Assembly: GCF_030814015.1 (NCBI RefSeq)
Contig: NZ_JAUSUL010000002.1
Location: forward strand, 1,116,001 to 1,180,000
Direction of reading: 5' to 3'
Source of the DNA: Amorphus orientalis
GTDB lineage: Bacteria; Pseudomonadota; Alphaproteobacteria; Rhizobiales; Amorphaceae
DNA: 64,000 nucleotides
Notes under the pieces: model-generated
The model's input: only the letters and a program-made list of their open reading frames with translations
Database searches by the model: none
Told to the model about the DNA's origin: nothing
Program-made: the position numbers and the translations under genes
Part shown: positions 9,290 to 17,431 of the stretch, one piece after another
How the letters are laid out: the number at the start of each line of letters is the position of its first letter
Position numbering within the stretch: the stretch's first letter is position 1

Positions 9290-9393
9290 GCTTGCTTTGC
9301 TCGCCAGCAAAGCGGACTCGCGTGAGCGGAAAAGAAACTCTCCCCGACGCAATGCCGGACGCGAAACCGGTTCCCACTTTCGCTGGCGTTGCT
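9290..9393. repeat. Candidate short intergenic repeat element with a perfect hairpin
   Basis: Between the P-loop kinase and the GGDEF/EAL gene. A perfect 8-base inverted repeat (9294-9301 and 9306-9313, loop CGCC) is followed at about 9362-9394 by the phrase GAAACCGGTTCCCACTTTCG and then GCTGGCGTTGCTTTA. This phrase resembles short dispersed intergenic sequences I associate with Rhizobiales genomes; that identification is from memory and I see only this one copy in the window. It sits just past the 3' end of the GGDEF/EAL gene. Confidence 0.4.
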
Positions 9394-12270
9394 TTATTCC
9401 GCCGCCTGGGCCGCGTGGTCCTGGAGGATGCGGGTTGCGGCGGCGGGAGCCAGCGTGCGGCCGAACAGGTCGCCCTCCGCCATCTCGACGCCCAGCTGAA
9501 GCAGGTCGAGAGCATCGGCGTCGTTCTCCACGCCCGAGGCCAGCACCTGCAGGCCCAGATCGTGACCGAGGCCGACCAGCGAGCGCAGAAGCAGGGAGCG
9601 ACGCCCCTTCCCGGCCCCGCCCAGATAGCGGGATTCCAGCCGGATCGTGTCGATCGGCATGCGCTCCAGATAGCCGAGCCAGGTGGACCCGGCTCCGAAG
9701 CGATCGAAGGCGATCGACGCCCCGACCTCGCGCAGGCGATGCATCAGCTGGGCTGCAAATTCGGGGTTGCGGGCGACGACGTGCTCGCTGACCGCAAGCT
9801 TGAGCCGGCCCGGTTCGAGCTGGTTGCGGACGATGACCGCCTTGACGTCGTTGACCAGCTCCGACCGGAACGGTCCGGCGACCGGGATCGGTACGCAGAT
9901 GAAGCCGGGCGTCGCTTCCGGGTTCGCCGAATACCATTCGTTGAACTGCTGGGCCGAGCGCTCCAGGACGGACAGGACGAGCTGTGTGGAGAGCCCTTCC
10001 CGCTCCGCGAGCGGCAGAAGCGAGGACCAGGTCAGATGACCCTGGATGGTGTGGCGCCAGGAGGCCTCGACGGAGAAGCCCGCAACCGCCTTGTCGACGA
10101 GCCGCACGATCGGCCGGTAGGAAAGCGCCAGATCGTCGCGCTGTACCGCCTGCCGCAGGTCCACGGCGATGGACTTGCCGGTGACGGAGAGCTTGCGCAT
10201 CAGCGGATCGTAGACTTCGCCGCGATCGCCGCCGAGGCGCTTGGCCCGGCGCATGGCGAGTTCGGCGTCGGCCACCAGTTCCTCGCCGTCGGCCGTCTCC
10301 GCGCGCAACGAGGCCACGCCGATCGATGCCGACAGGAAGATCTCGCGGTCGCCGAACTCGATGGCCGTACGGATCAGCCGCCGGGTGTCGTCGATGAAGC
10401 TGCGCAGATCGCCGGTGTCGGCATAGATCAGGATGGCGAAGGTATCGCCGCCGAGCCGGGCGATGGTGTCGTGCGGCTTCAAGACACGGGCCAGCCGGCG
10501 GCCGATCGTCAGAAGGGCCGAATCGCCGACGGACAGGCCGAACTGGTCGTTGACCTCGGAGAACCGGTCGACGTTGACCAGCATCACGAACAGACGCGAC
10601 CGGGTGTCCTCGTCGGCCCATCCCATGGCCATGTCGAGGCGGTCGATGAACAGCATCCGGTTCGGCAGGCCGGTCAGGTTGTCGTAAACGGAATCGTGCA
10701 GCAGCCGTTCTTCGCGGGTCTGACCTTCGGTGACGTCGAGCAGCGTGCCGACGCAGCGGATGACCTCGCCGTCGGAGCCGATCACCGGCCGGGCGCGCAG
10801 GTGGAACCAGCGGAAATGACCGTCGATGCCGCGCAGCCGGAAGCGGTCGGAGATGCGGCCGCGCCGCTGTTCGACCATGGTGTCGAGGGTCGCGCGGAAC
10901 CGGTCGCGGTCCTGCGGGTGGAGCAGCGCGAACCAGTCCTGGGGCGGCCCCTGCAGCGAGCCGGCCTCGGCGCCGAGACGTTCCTCCGCCTCCTTGCCGA
11001 CGACGATCCGGTCGCGCGTCACGTCCCAGTCCCAGACGATGTCGCCGGAGCCGACCAGCGCCAGCGCGCTGCGCTCGATGTCGCCGATCAGCCCATCGGC
11101 GATGGCGCCGCCGGCAAAGGCGTGCTGCATCACCGTGAAGCCGATCAGGAGAACGATCAGGACCAGGCCGCCGTCGAGGGCCGGCTGGACGATGTCGTTG
11201 TCGACCCGCCCGGTGACCGCGAGCGCCGCTCCGAACAGCCAGACCAGGAAAAGGCTCCAGGTCGGAATAAGCATGATCGCGCGGTCGTAGCCGCGGATGG
11301 CGAAGATGACGACGATCGCCAGCCCGCCGACGGCGATCACGGCCAGCGCGATGCGGGCGATGCCGGCGGCGATCGGGGGATCAGCCACTGCGACGGCCAG
11401 CACGCCCAGGAACAGCACGCAGATGCCGATCATGGTGTGGCTGTAGCGCACGTGCCATCGGTTGAGATTGAGATAGGCGTAAAGGAAGACCGCCAGCATC
11501 AGCGCCAAGAGCACCTCGGTCGCCGATCTGTAGACCCGGTCTTCCGACGGCGCGACCCGCAGGATCTCGCCCCAGAAGTCGAAATCCACCATCACGTAGC
11601 CGAGTACCACCCAGGCGAGCGCCGCGGTGGTTGGGAACAGCACCGTTCCCTTGATGACGAACACGATGGTCAGGAACAGGGCGAGAAGCCCGGAAATCCC
11701 GAGAACGATGCCCTTGTAGAGCGTGTAGGCGTTGACGGAATCCTTGTAGGCGTCCGGCTCCCACAGCCGGAGCTGGGGCAGCGTCGGCGACGACAGCTCG
11801 GCCATGTAGGTAACCACCGCGCCGGGATCGAGCGTGATCCGGAAGACGTCGGAATCCAGACTTGCCTGGCGTTCCGGCGGAAAGCCCTGGCTCGGCGTGA
11901 TCGCCGCGACCCGCTCCGCGCCGAGGTCCGGCCACACGATCCCCGACCCGACGAGGCGGAAATGGGGCACGACCAACAGCCGGTCGATCTGTTCGTCGGA
12001 AGGATTTGCCAGCGCGAACACCGCCCAGTTGCGGTGCTCCTCCGAAAGGGCCCGCACCTCGATGCGCCGGACGATGCCGTCCGGGCCGGGCGCCGTGGAG
12101 ACCTGCAGGCGGTCCTCCACGTCGAGATACATCTCCACATCCGGGAGAAGATTGATCACGTCGGCATCGCGCGAGACCGGAACGGCTTCAAGCGCGGACG
12201 CAGGCGTCGCTGCCAACGCGATCAGAACGAATAAGAAAAGCCGCGCGACGATGCGAACCAACCGAAACAC
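9394..12270 (-). CDS. Membrane receptor with PAS and degenerate GGDEF and EAL domains
   Basis: 958 aa from a GTG at 12270, chosen because CCGGAG lies 8 bases upstream and the product then begins with a clean signal peptide (FRLVRIVARLFLFVLIALAATPASA). In order: periplasmic domain to about 180, seven or so membrane helices (about 185-385) in a 7TMR-DISM-like layout, a PAS domain (about 410-517), GGDEF (about 525-690) and EAL (about 705-945). The GGDEF signature reads LGGDTF (606-611), with Thr in place of Glu. In the EAL domain the motif is replaced by SVE (733-735), DDFGTG became DRFGAG (856-861) and the Mg-binding Asn is absent. It is therefore probably a c-di-GMP receptor or scaffold rather than an enzyme. 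The frame also allows a TTG start at 12339. Confidence 0.88.
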   Translation of the reverse strand: MFRLVRIVARLFLFVLIALAATPASALEAVPVSRDADVINLLPDVEMYLDVEDRLQVSTAPGPDGIVRRIEVRALSEEHRNWAVFALANPSDEQIDRLLVVPHFRLVGSGIVWPDLGAERVAAITPSQGFPPERQASLDSDVFRITLDPGAVVTYMAELSSPTLPQLRLWEPDAYKDSVNAYTLYKGIVLGISGLLALFLTIVFVIKGTVLFPTTAALAWVVLGYVMVDFDFWGEILRVAPSEDRVYRSATEVLLALMLAVFLYAYLNLNRWHVRYSHTMIGICVLFLGVLAVAVADPPIAAGIARIALAVIAVGGLAIVVIFAIRGYDRAIMLIPTWSLFLVWLFGAALAVTGRVDNDIVQPALDGGLVLIVLLIGFTVMQHAFAGGAIADGLIGDIERSALALVGSGDIVWDWDVTRDRIVVGKEAEERLGAEAGSLQGPPQDWFALLHPQDRDRFRATLDTMVEQRRGRISDRFRLRGIDGHFRWFHLRARPVIGSDGEVIRCVGTLLDVTEGQTREERLLHDSVYDNLTGLPNRMLFIDRLDMAMGWADEDTRSRLFVMLVNVDRFSEVNDQFGLSVGDSALLTIGRRLARVLKPHDTIARLGGDTFAILIYADTGDLRSFIDDTRRLIRTAIEFGDREIFLSASIGVASLRAETADGEELVADAELAMRRAKRLGGDRGEVYDPLMRKLSVTGKSIAVDLRQAVQRDDLALSYRPIVRLVDKAVAGFSVEASWRHTIQGHLTWSSLLPLAEREGLSTQLVLSVLERSAQQFNEWYSANPEATPGFICVPIPVAGPFRSELVNDVKAVIVRNQLEPGRLKLAVSEHVVARNPEFAAQLMHRLREVGASIAFDRFGAGSTWLGYLERMPIDTIRLESRYLGGAGKGRRSLLLRSLVGLGHDLGLQVLASGVENDADALDLLQLGVEMAEGDLFGRTLAPAAATRILQDHAAQAAE

Positions 12271-12335
12271 ACACACATCTCCGGATACCGACCCGTCTTC
12301 GGTCGGACTTTGCGCGCCGATCGGACAGTCCCCGC

Positions 12336-12962
12336 TCAAAGCTGCACGGCGAGTTCGCTGCCCACGACGGTTTCCCCACCCCTCAGATCACTCGAAACGA
12401 GCGCATACAGGAGATGATCCTGCCATGCCCCATTAATACACAAGTAGCTGCGCGCATAGCCTTCGCGCTGAAACCCGACTTTTTCGAGGAGACGGATCGA
12501 CGCCTGGTTCGTCGGCAGGCAGGCCGCCTCGAGCCTGTGGAGGCGCAGGTTGCCGAACACGAACTGGACGACGATCCGCACCGCCTCCGTCATATGGCCG
12601 CGACCGGCGTAGCACTCCCCCATCCAATAGCCGAGCGAGCATGACTGGGTGACGCCGCGGCGAATGTTGGAGAGCGTCAGGCCGCCCAGAAGCGCGTGAT
12701 TGGAGCTGTCGAAGACGAAGAAGGCGTAGCCGTCCTGTTCGCGGATGTCGCGCTGGTACCGGCGCAGCCGGCGACGGAACGCCATCCGGCTGAGATCGTC
12801 AGCCGGCCATTTCGGCTCCCATGGCTCCAGAAAGGCCCGGCTTTCCGCGCGAAGCTGGGACCATGCCGGGTAGTCGGAGCTGGTCGGCGGCCGCAGATAG
12901 AGCCGCTGCCCCTTCAAGACCGGGCCGAACGCGTCGGCGGAACCATGCGTGAAAAACCCCAT
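12336..12962 (-). CDS. GNAT acetyltransferase, RimJ/RimL type
   Basis: 208 aa. The pattern LRPPTSSDYPAWSQLRAESRAFLEPWEP at the N-terminus, SLGYWMGECYAGRGHMTEAVRIVVQFVF as the acetyl-CoA-binding region, and LEAACLPTNQASIRLLEKVGFQREGYARSYLCINGAWQDHLLYAL near the end are those of the RimJ-type protein N-acetyltransferases acting on ribosomal-protein N-termini. The actual target is unknown. It starts 3 bases after the M16 peptidase stop, so it is in an operon with thrC and the peptidase. Confidence 0.88.
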   Translation of the reverse strand: MGFFTHGSADAFGPVLKGQRLYLRPPTSSDYPAWSQLRAESRAFLEPWEPKWPADDLSRMAFRRRLRRYQRDIREQDGYAFFVFDSSNHALLGGLTLSNIRRGVTQSCSLGYWMGECYAGRGHMTEAVRIVVQFVFGNLRLHRLEAACLPTNQASIRLLEKVGFQREGYARSYLCINGAWQDHLLYALVSSDLRGGETVVGSELAVQL

Positions 12963-12965
12963 GGC

Positions 12966-14267
12966 TCATCCCGTACGCGAAAGACGGTGCGGCGCGTCGG
13001 ACGCATATGCCCCCATACGCTGGGAGATCCAGTCGACTGAGGGCACGTTCGCGACGTCGCCGACCGCAGCCAGCGTCGGCGCCTGGCCGCCGAGCATGCG
13101 CGCGGCGACCTTGCGCACCGACTGAACGTCGACCGAATCGATGAGGTCGACCAGTTCCTCCGGCGAAATGACGCGGCCGTGGGTCTGGATGTGGCGGGCC
13201 ATTTGGCCTGCCCGCGCCGAGGACCGCTCGCGTGCCATCAACAGGCCCGCCCGCAGCTGCGCCCGCGCCCGGCTGAGTTCCTCGTCGCTCACGTCGTCGA
13301 CAACCCGCGCCAGTTCGTCGACGACCACCGGCATCAGTTCGGCAACGTCCTCCGGGCCGGTGGCGGCATGGATGCCGAACACGCCGGTGTCGGAAAATCC
13401 CCAGTGAAAGGCATAGATGGAGTAGCAGAGACCGCGCTGTTCGCGCACTTCCTGGAAGAGCCGCGAGGACATGCCGCCGCCGAGCAGCGTCGCCAGGGCC
13501 TGGGCCGCGAAATAGTCGTGTTCGCGGATGCCCACGCCGGGAAAGCCGAGGACGATCTGGGTCTCCACCAGGTCACGCGCCTCGATCAGCTGGCCGCCGG
13601 AATAGGCAGCGCTCTCGATGCCCGGGCCCGTACCGGCCGGCAGATCGCTGAACTGCGCGCTGACGAGCGCCACGATCTCGTCGTGGTTCACGGCGCCCGC
13701 GGCCGAGAACACCATCTCTCCGCCCCGGTAGTGACGGTCGAGATGGCGACGAAGGGAGCCGGCATCGAAGCCCATGACGGTTTCCGGCGTGCCCAGTATC
13801 GGCCGGCCGATGGGTTGGCTGCGCCAGGCTGCCTGGGGAAACAGGTCAAACAGATAATCGTCCGGCGTATCGCGGGCCGCACCGATCTCCTGGAGGATGA
13901 CGTGCTTCTCGCGGGCGAGCTCCTCGCCGTCGAAGACGGAGTCGCGGATGATGTCTCCCAGGATGTCGATCATCAGCGGAACGTCGCCGCGCAGGACCTG
14001 AGCGTAGTAGGACGTGCTCTCCACGCTCGTGGCAGCATCGAGCTCGCCGCCGACCGCCTCGATCTCCTCGGCGATGCCCCGGGCGGTCCGCCGCCGGGTC
14101 CCCTTGAAGGCCATGTGCTCCAGGAGATGGGAAATGCCGTGCTCGGCCTCGCTTTCACAGCGCGAGCCGCGCCCGACCCACAGGCCGAGCGAAACGGAGT
14201 CCACATGCGGCATCTGGTCGGTAACGACGGTGAGGCCGTTGGCGAGCGTGGTGATCTCGACGCTCAT
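12966..14267 (-). CDS. M16 zinc peptidase (mitochondrial-processing-peptidase-like)
   Basis: 433 aa. The inverted zinc motif HLLEH is at 47-51, with the third ligand glutamate in LQEI at about 127, the spacing of active M16 peptidases. The C-terminal half carries the usual second domain (GGGMSSRLFQEVREQRGLCYSIYAF). There is no signal peptide, so it is cytoplasmic, unlike the M16 pair at 22.2-25.0 kb. Its ATG overlaps the thrC stop by 4 bases. Family members degrade or process small peptides; the substrate here is unknown. Confidence 0.93.
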   Translation of the reverse strand: MSVEITTLANGLTVVTDQMPHVDSVSLGLWVGRGSRCESEAEHGISHLLEHMAFKGTRRRTARGIAEEIEAVGGELDAATSVESTSYYAQVLRGDVPLMIDILGDIIRDSVFDGEELAREKHVILQEIGAARDTPDDYLFDLFPQAAWRSQPIGRPILGTPETVMGFDAGSLRRHLDRHYRGGEMVFSAAGAVNHDEIVALVSAQFSDLPAGTGPGIESAAYSGGQLIEARDLVETQIVLGFPGVGIREHDYFAAQALATLLGGGMSSRLFQEVREQRGLCYSIYAFHWGFSDTGVFGIHAATGPEDVAELMPVVVDELARVVDDVSDEELSRARAQLRAGLLMARERSSARAGQMARHIQTHGRVISPEELVDLIDSVDVQSVRKVAARMLGGQAPTLAAVGDVANVPSVDWISQRMGAYASDAPHRLSRTG

Positions 14268-15676
14268 CGTGCGGCCTCGCTGCTCGCGGCCCGGCTGCGG
14301 TCCAGCACGAAGGCCTCCACCGCCGCCGTATCCGCTGCGATCCGGGTCATCCGTTCGGTGCGGTCGCCGAGGTCGGACAAGGCCTCCGGAAGAAGCGGTG
14401 CCCGCCCGATGGCCGCTTCGACGGCGTCCGGAAACTTCGCCGGATGGGCGGTGGACAGCGTGACCATCGGAACCCCGTCGTCGAGATGGGCCTCGGCAGC
14501 GCCGACGCCGACGGCCGTGTGCGGGTCGATCACCAGGTCGGTGGCCCGATGGATGCGCGCGATGGTCTCGCGCGTGGCAGCCTCGTCGCTGGACGCGGCG
14601 GAGAATTCCGCGCGGATCCGCTCGAGCGGACCATCGCCGATCTCGAAGCCGCCCCCCTGCTTGAGCCGCGCCATCAGCCCGGAGACGGCAGCCCCGTCGC
14701 GCCCGTAGGCCTCGAAGAGAAGCCGCTCGAAATTGGAGGAAACCTGAATGTCCATGGAGGGAGAGCTGGTCGGGGTCACCGCGCCGGTCCGGTAATCGCC
14801 CCCCGTCAGTGCCCGGACCAGAATGTCGTTGACGTTCGTGGCGATCACGAGGCGGCGGATGGGAAGACCCATGCGCTTGGCGACGTAACCGGCGAAGATG
14901 TCACCGAAATTCCCGGTCGGCACCGTGAAGGACACCTCGCGGTGGGGCGCGCCGAGCGCCGTCGCCGCAGCGAAATAGTAGCCGACCTGGGCGACGATGC
15001 GCGCCCAGTTGATCGAATTGACGCCGGTGAGCCCGACCGACCGGCGGAAGGCTTCGTGAGCGAACATGTCCTTCACGATGGCCTGGCAGTCGTCGAAGGT
15101 TCCCTCGACCGCCAGCACGTGGACATTCTCGTCCGCCACCGTGGTCATCTGCCGCCGCTGTACCGGAGAGACCCGGCCTTCGGGGAAGAGGATCACCACG
15201 TCCGCATTCGGACGGCCGCGGAAGGCTTCGACCGCGGCGGCTCCGGTGTCGCCCGACGTCGCGCCGACGATGGTGGCCCGCTCGCCGGTCTCCGCCAGCT
15301 TGCGGTCGACGAGCCGCGCCAGAAGCTGCATCGCCACGTCCTTGAAGGCGAGCGTGGGGCCGTGAAACAGTTCCAGCAGAAAATGATTGGGCGCGATCTG
15401 CGTGACCGGCGTTGTGGCCGGGTGCCGGAACGTCGCCGCGGCGGCGGCAATCATCTCGTTCAGCTGGTCGCCATCAATGTCGTCACCGACGAACGGAGCG
15501 ATCACCCGCCCCGCGATCTCCGCGTAGGGCCGATACGCGAAACTGGCGATCTCCGCCTCGCTCAGGGTCGGCCATTGCTCGGGTACGTAGAGGCCGCCAT
15601 CGGCGGCGAGGCCCGCCATCAGGACATCGGAAAACCCAAGCACCGGCGCTTCGCCGCGGGTGCTGACATACTTCAC
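14264..15676 (-). CDS. thrC: Threonine synthase
   Basis: 470 aa; PLP enzyme converting O-phosphohomoserine to threonine. The PLP lysine is K112 in LAFKDVAMQLL, and the phosphate-binding GATSGDTGAAAVEAF and late FTVPTGNFGDIFAGYVAKRMG are present. The start is GTG at 15676, with AAGGACA placed 7 bases upstream; it gives the family N-terminus KYVSTRGEAPVLGFSDVLMAGLA. The frame is open to 15769 but that part is unlike the family. It leads a thrC-M16-RimJ-like-GGDEF/EAL operon. Confidence 0.96.
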   Translation of the reverse strand: MKYVSTRGEAPVLGFSDVLMAGLAADGGLYVPEQWPTLSEAEIASFAYRPYAEIAGRVIAPFVGDDIDGDQLNEMIAAAAATFRHPATTPVTQIAPNHFLLELFHGPTLAFKDVAMQLLARLVDRKLAETGERATIVGATSGDTGAAAVEAFRGRPNADVVILFPEGRVSPVQRRQMTTVADENVHVLAVEGTFDDCQAIVKDMFAHEAFRRSVGLTGVNSINWARIVAQVGYYFAAATALGAPHREVSFTVPTGNFGDIFAGYVAKRMGLPIRRLVIATNVNDILVRALTGGDYRTGAVTPTSSPSMDIQVSSNFERLLFEAYGRDGAAVSGLMARLKQGGGFEIGDGPLERIRAEFSAASSDEAATRETIARIHRATDLVIDPHTAVGVGAAEAHLDDGVPMVTLSTAHPAKFPDAVEAAIGRAPLLPEALSDLGDRTERMTRIAADTAAVEAFVLDRSRAASSEAAR

Positions 15677-15802
15677 GCGGATGTCCTTTCCTTGTCCGCT
15701 TCCAACTCGCCGGCGCCTCCGCAGAAGACCACGGGCGCGAGGCGGCGAGAGAGAGTATCTTCGCGCCACCTGGCAGACAACAATGCGGCCATCGGGGATG
15801 CG

Positions 15803-16420
15803 CTAGGCGTTGCCGGCTTGGCCGGAAAGCAGCCGCGGGTCAATCCCGATCTTCTGCAGTGCGAGATCGTATTTCTGCTCGACATCCGGCGCGAACACGA
15901 TCCGCGGATCGGCGGGACACGTGAGCCAACCGTTGCGCTGGATCTCGGCTTCGAGCTGACCCGGCGCCCATCCCGCATAGCCGAGCGCCAGCAGCGCCTG
16001 CCGGGGCCCTCTTCCCTCCGCAATCGCCTTGAGGATCTCCACCGTCGCGGTGAGGCAAATGTCGCTGTCGATGGCGAGCGTGGAATCGGAGATGAAATAG
16101 TCGCCCGAATGCAGCACGAACCCGCGGCCGGTCTCGACGGGTCCGCCCTTGTGGACCTGGATCCCCTCGTCGTCGTCCGGCAGCTGGATCGGCTCGCCTT
16201 CGGGCAGGATCTCGAGTTGGACCAGAAGATCGGAAAAGGAGACCTCCTCCGCCGTCTGGTTCAGGACGATCCCCATCGCCCCCTCGGCCGAGTGGGCACA
16301 CATATAGATCACCGTGCGCTCGAACCGGCTGTCGCCCATCGTCGGCATGGCGATCAGAAGCTGCCCCTCCAAGTAGCCGTCCTCGCTTGTGCCGCTCATC
16401 AAATTCACATCCTGGATCAC
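15803..16420 (-). CDS. YqgE/AlgH family protein (UPF0301)
   Basis: 205 aa. It has the family's conserved blocks [57 protein letters not shown] and [22 protein letters not shown]. The biochemical role of the family is not settled; AlgH is named from Pseudomonas alginate regulation. The start is probably ATG 16420, but an internal ATG eight codons down (MSGTSEDG) would also fit. It lies 126 bases upstream of thrC on the same strand and is divergent from the peroxiredoxin gene. Confidence 0.92.
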   Translation of the reverse strand: MIQDVNLMSGTSEDGYLEGQLLIAMPTMGDSRFERTVIYMCAHSAEGAMGIVLNQTAEEVSFSDLLVQLEILPEGEPIQLPDDDEGIQVHKGGPVETGRGFVLHSGDYFISDSTLAIDSDICLTATVEILKAIAEGRGPRQALLALGYAGWAPGQLEAEIQRNGWLTCPADPRIVFAPDVEQKYDLALQKIGIDPRLLSGQAGNA

Positions 16421-16681
16421 GTAGTTGCTTTCGCTCCTTGCGGCGTTCGGCGTCTCATTCGTCCGGCCCGGTCGCTCCCGTCAACGTAAGACGCCGAAGT
16501 CGGAATGTTAACGCATAGACGCATACGGCGCACCGCCCGTTCCAGACCTTGTCTCTTAGCCATCGACCCGACGACGGCGAACCGCTACATGAAAGGCGAG
16601 ACCCGGGCGGGCGCAAGGACCGGATGTCGCGGTCCTTTTCCCGCCCGGGACCGATCGACGATCCCCGAATGGAGCGATGAC

Positions 16682-17167
16682 GTGGCAATCAAACCTGGCG
16701 ACAAGCTTCCGAGCGCGACCTTCACGACGATGGGCGACGATGGCCCCACCCAGATCACCACAGACCAGGTGTTCTCCGGCAAGAAAGTGGTCCTGTTCGC
16801 GGTTCCCGGCGCCTTTACGCCGACCTGTCACCGCAACCACCTTCCCGGCTTCCTCGAGAACGCCGATATCATGAAGGAGAAGGGTGTCGACACCGTCGCG
16901 GTCGTGGCCGTGAACGACGTGTTCGTCATGGATGCCTGGTCGGAATCGACCCATGCGAAGGGCAAGATCCTCTTCCTGGCCGACGGGTCGGCGGAGTTCA
17001 CCAAGGCGGTCGGCCTGGAACTGGACGCCTCGGGCTTCGGCATGGGCGTGCGCTCCAAGCGCTACGCCATGATCGTGGACGACGGCAAGGTGACGACCCT
17101 CAACATCGAGGACAGCCCCGGCCAGGCGGTCACGTCCGGCGCCGCGTCGATTCTCGAAGCGCTCTGA
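16682..17167 (+). CDS. Peroxiredoxin, Prx5/AhpE-like (type II)
   Basis: 161 aa; thiol peroxidase reducing hydrogen peroxide and organic peroxides. The peroxidatic cysteine is C49 in VPGAFTPTCHRNHLPGF, the signature of the Prx5 subfamily, here with His after the cysteine where Ser is more usual. The closing GFGMGVRSKRYAMIVDDGKV is also typical. The start is GTG at 16682, with GGAG 7 bases upstream; an ATG three bases earlier is out of frame. A divergent promoter region of about 260 bases separates it from algH. Confidence 0.95.
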   Translation: MAIKPGDKLPSATFTTMGDDGPTQITTDQVFSGKKVVLFAVPGAFTPTCHRNHLPGFLENADIMKEKGVDTVAVVAVNDVFVMDAWSESTHAKGKILFLADGSAEFTKAVGLELDASGFGMGVRSKRYAMIVDDGKVTTLNIEDSPGQAVTSGAASILEAL

Positions 17168-17209
17168 GCGCCCTGGACTTCCGACATTCGAGACCGACAT
17201 GTCTCTTGA

Positions 17210-17250
17210 GCCGCGGCCAATCGGCCGCGGCCGGAAGGCTTTATCCTTCC
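17210..17250 (+). terminator. Double hairpin after the peroxiredoxin gene
   Basis: Two hairpins in a row 43 bases past the stop: a 9-base perfect GC-rich stem (17210-17218 with 17223-17231, loop AATC), then a 6-base stem (17233-17238 with 17245-17250, loop CTTTAT). No long U-tract follows, but the loop of the second hairpin is U-rich. It probably ends the peroxiredoxin transcript and shields ileS from read-through. Confidence 0.55.
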
Positions 17251-17431
17251 CCAAACCGCTGCTAGAAGGCGCGCATGCGCAGAGTGATCGGCATCATTAT
17301 CGACATACGGCGAATTAGCGGCCCGGCCGCCGCGTAAGCATGCGCCGCGGACCGGGACACCGGGAGACGAGCGTTCGTCTCGAGCCCACCAGCCGACAGA
17401 CCTGCGACAACCGCCGAGCGGAACCGATCCG

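Noticed and set aside
9226-12234. A plus-strand open frame of about 1000 codons opposite the GGDEF/EAL gene
   Set aside because: It is the antisense of a gene with clear domains; its translation is rich in D, R, G, H and Q without hydrophobic pattern, as expected from high-GC third positions.
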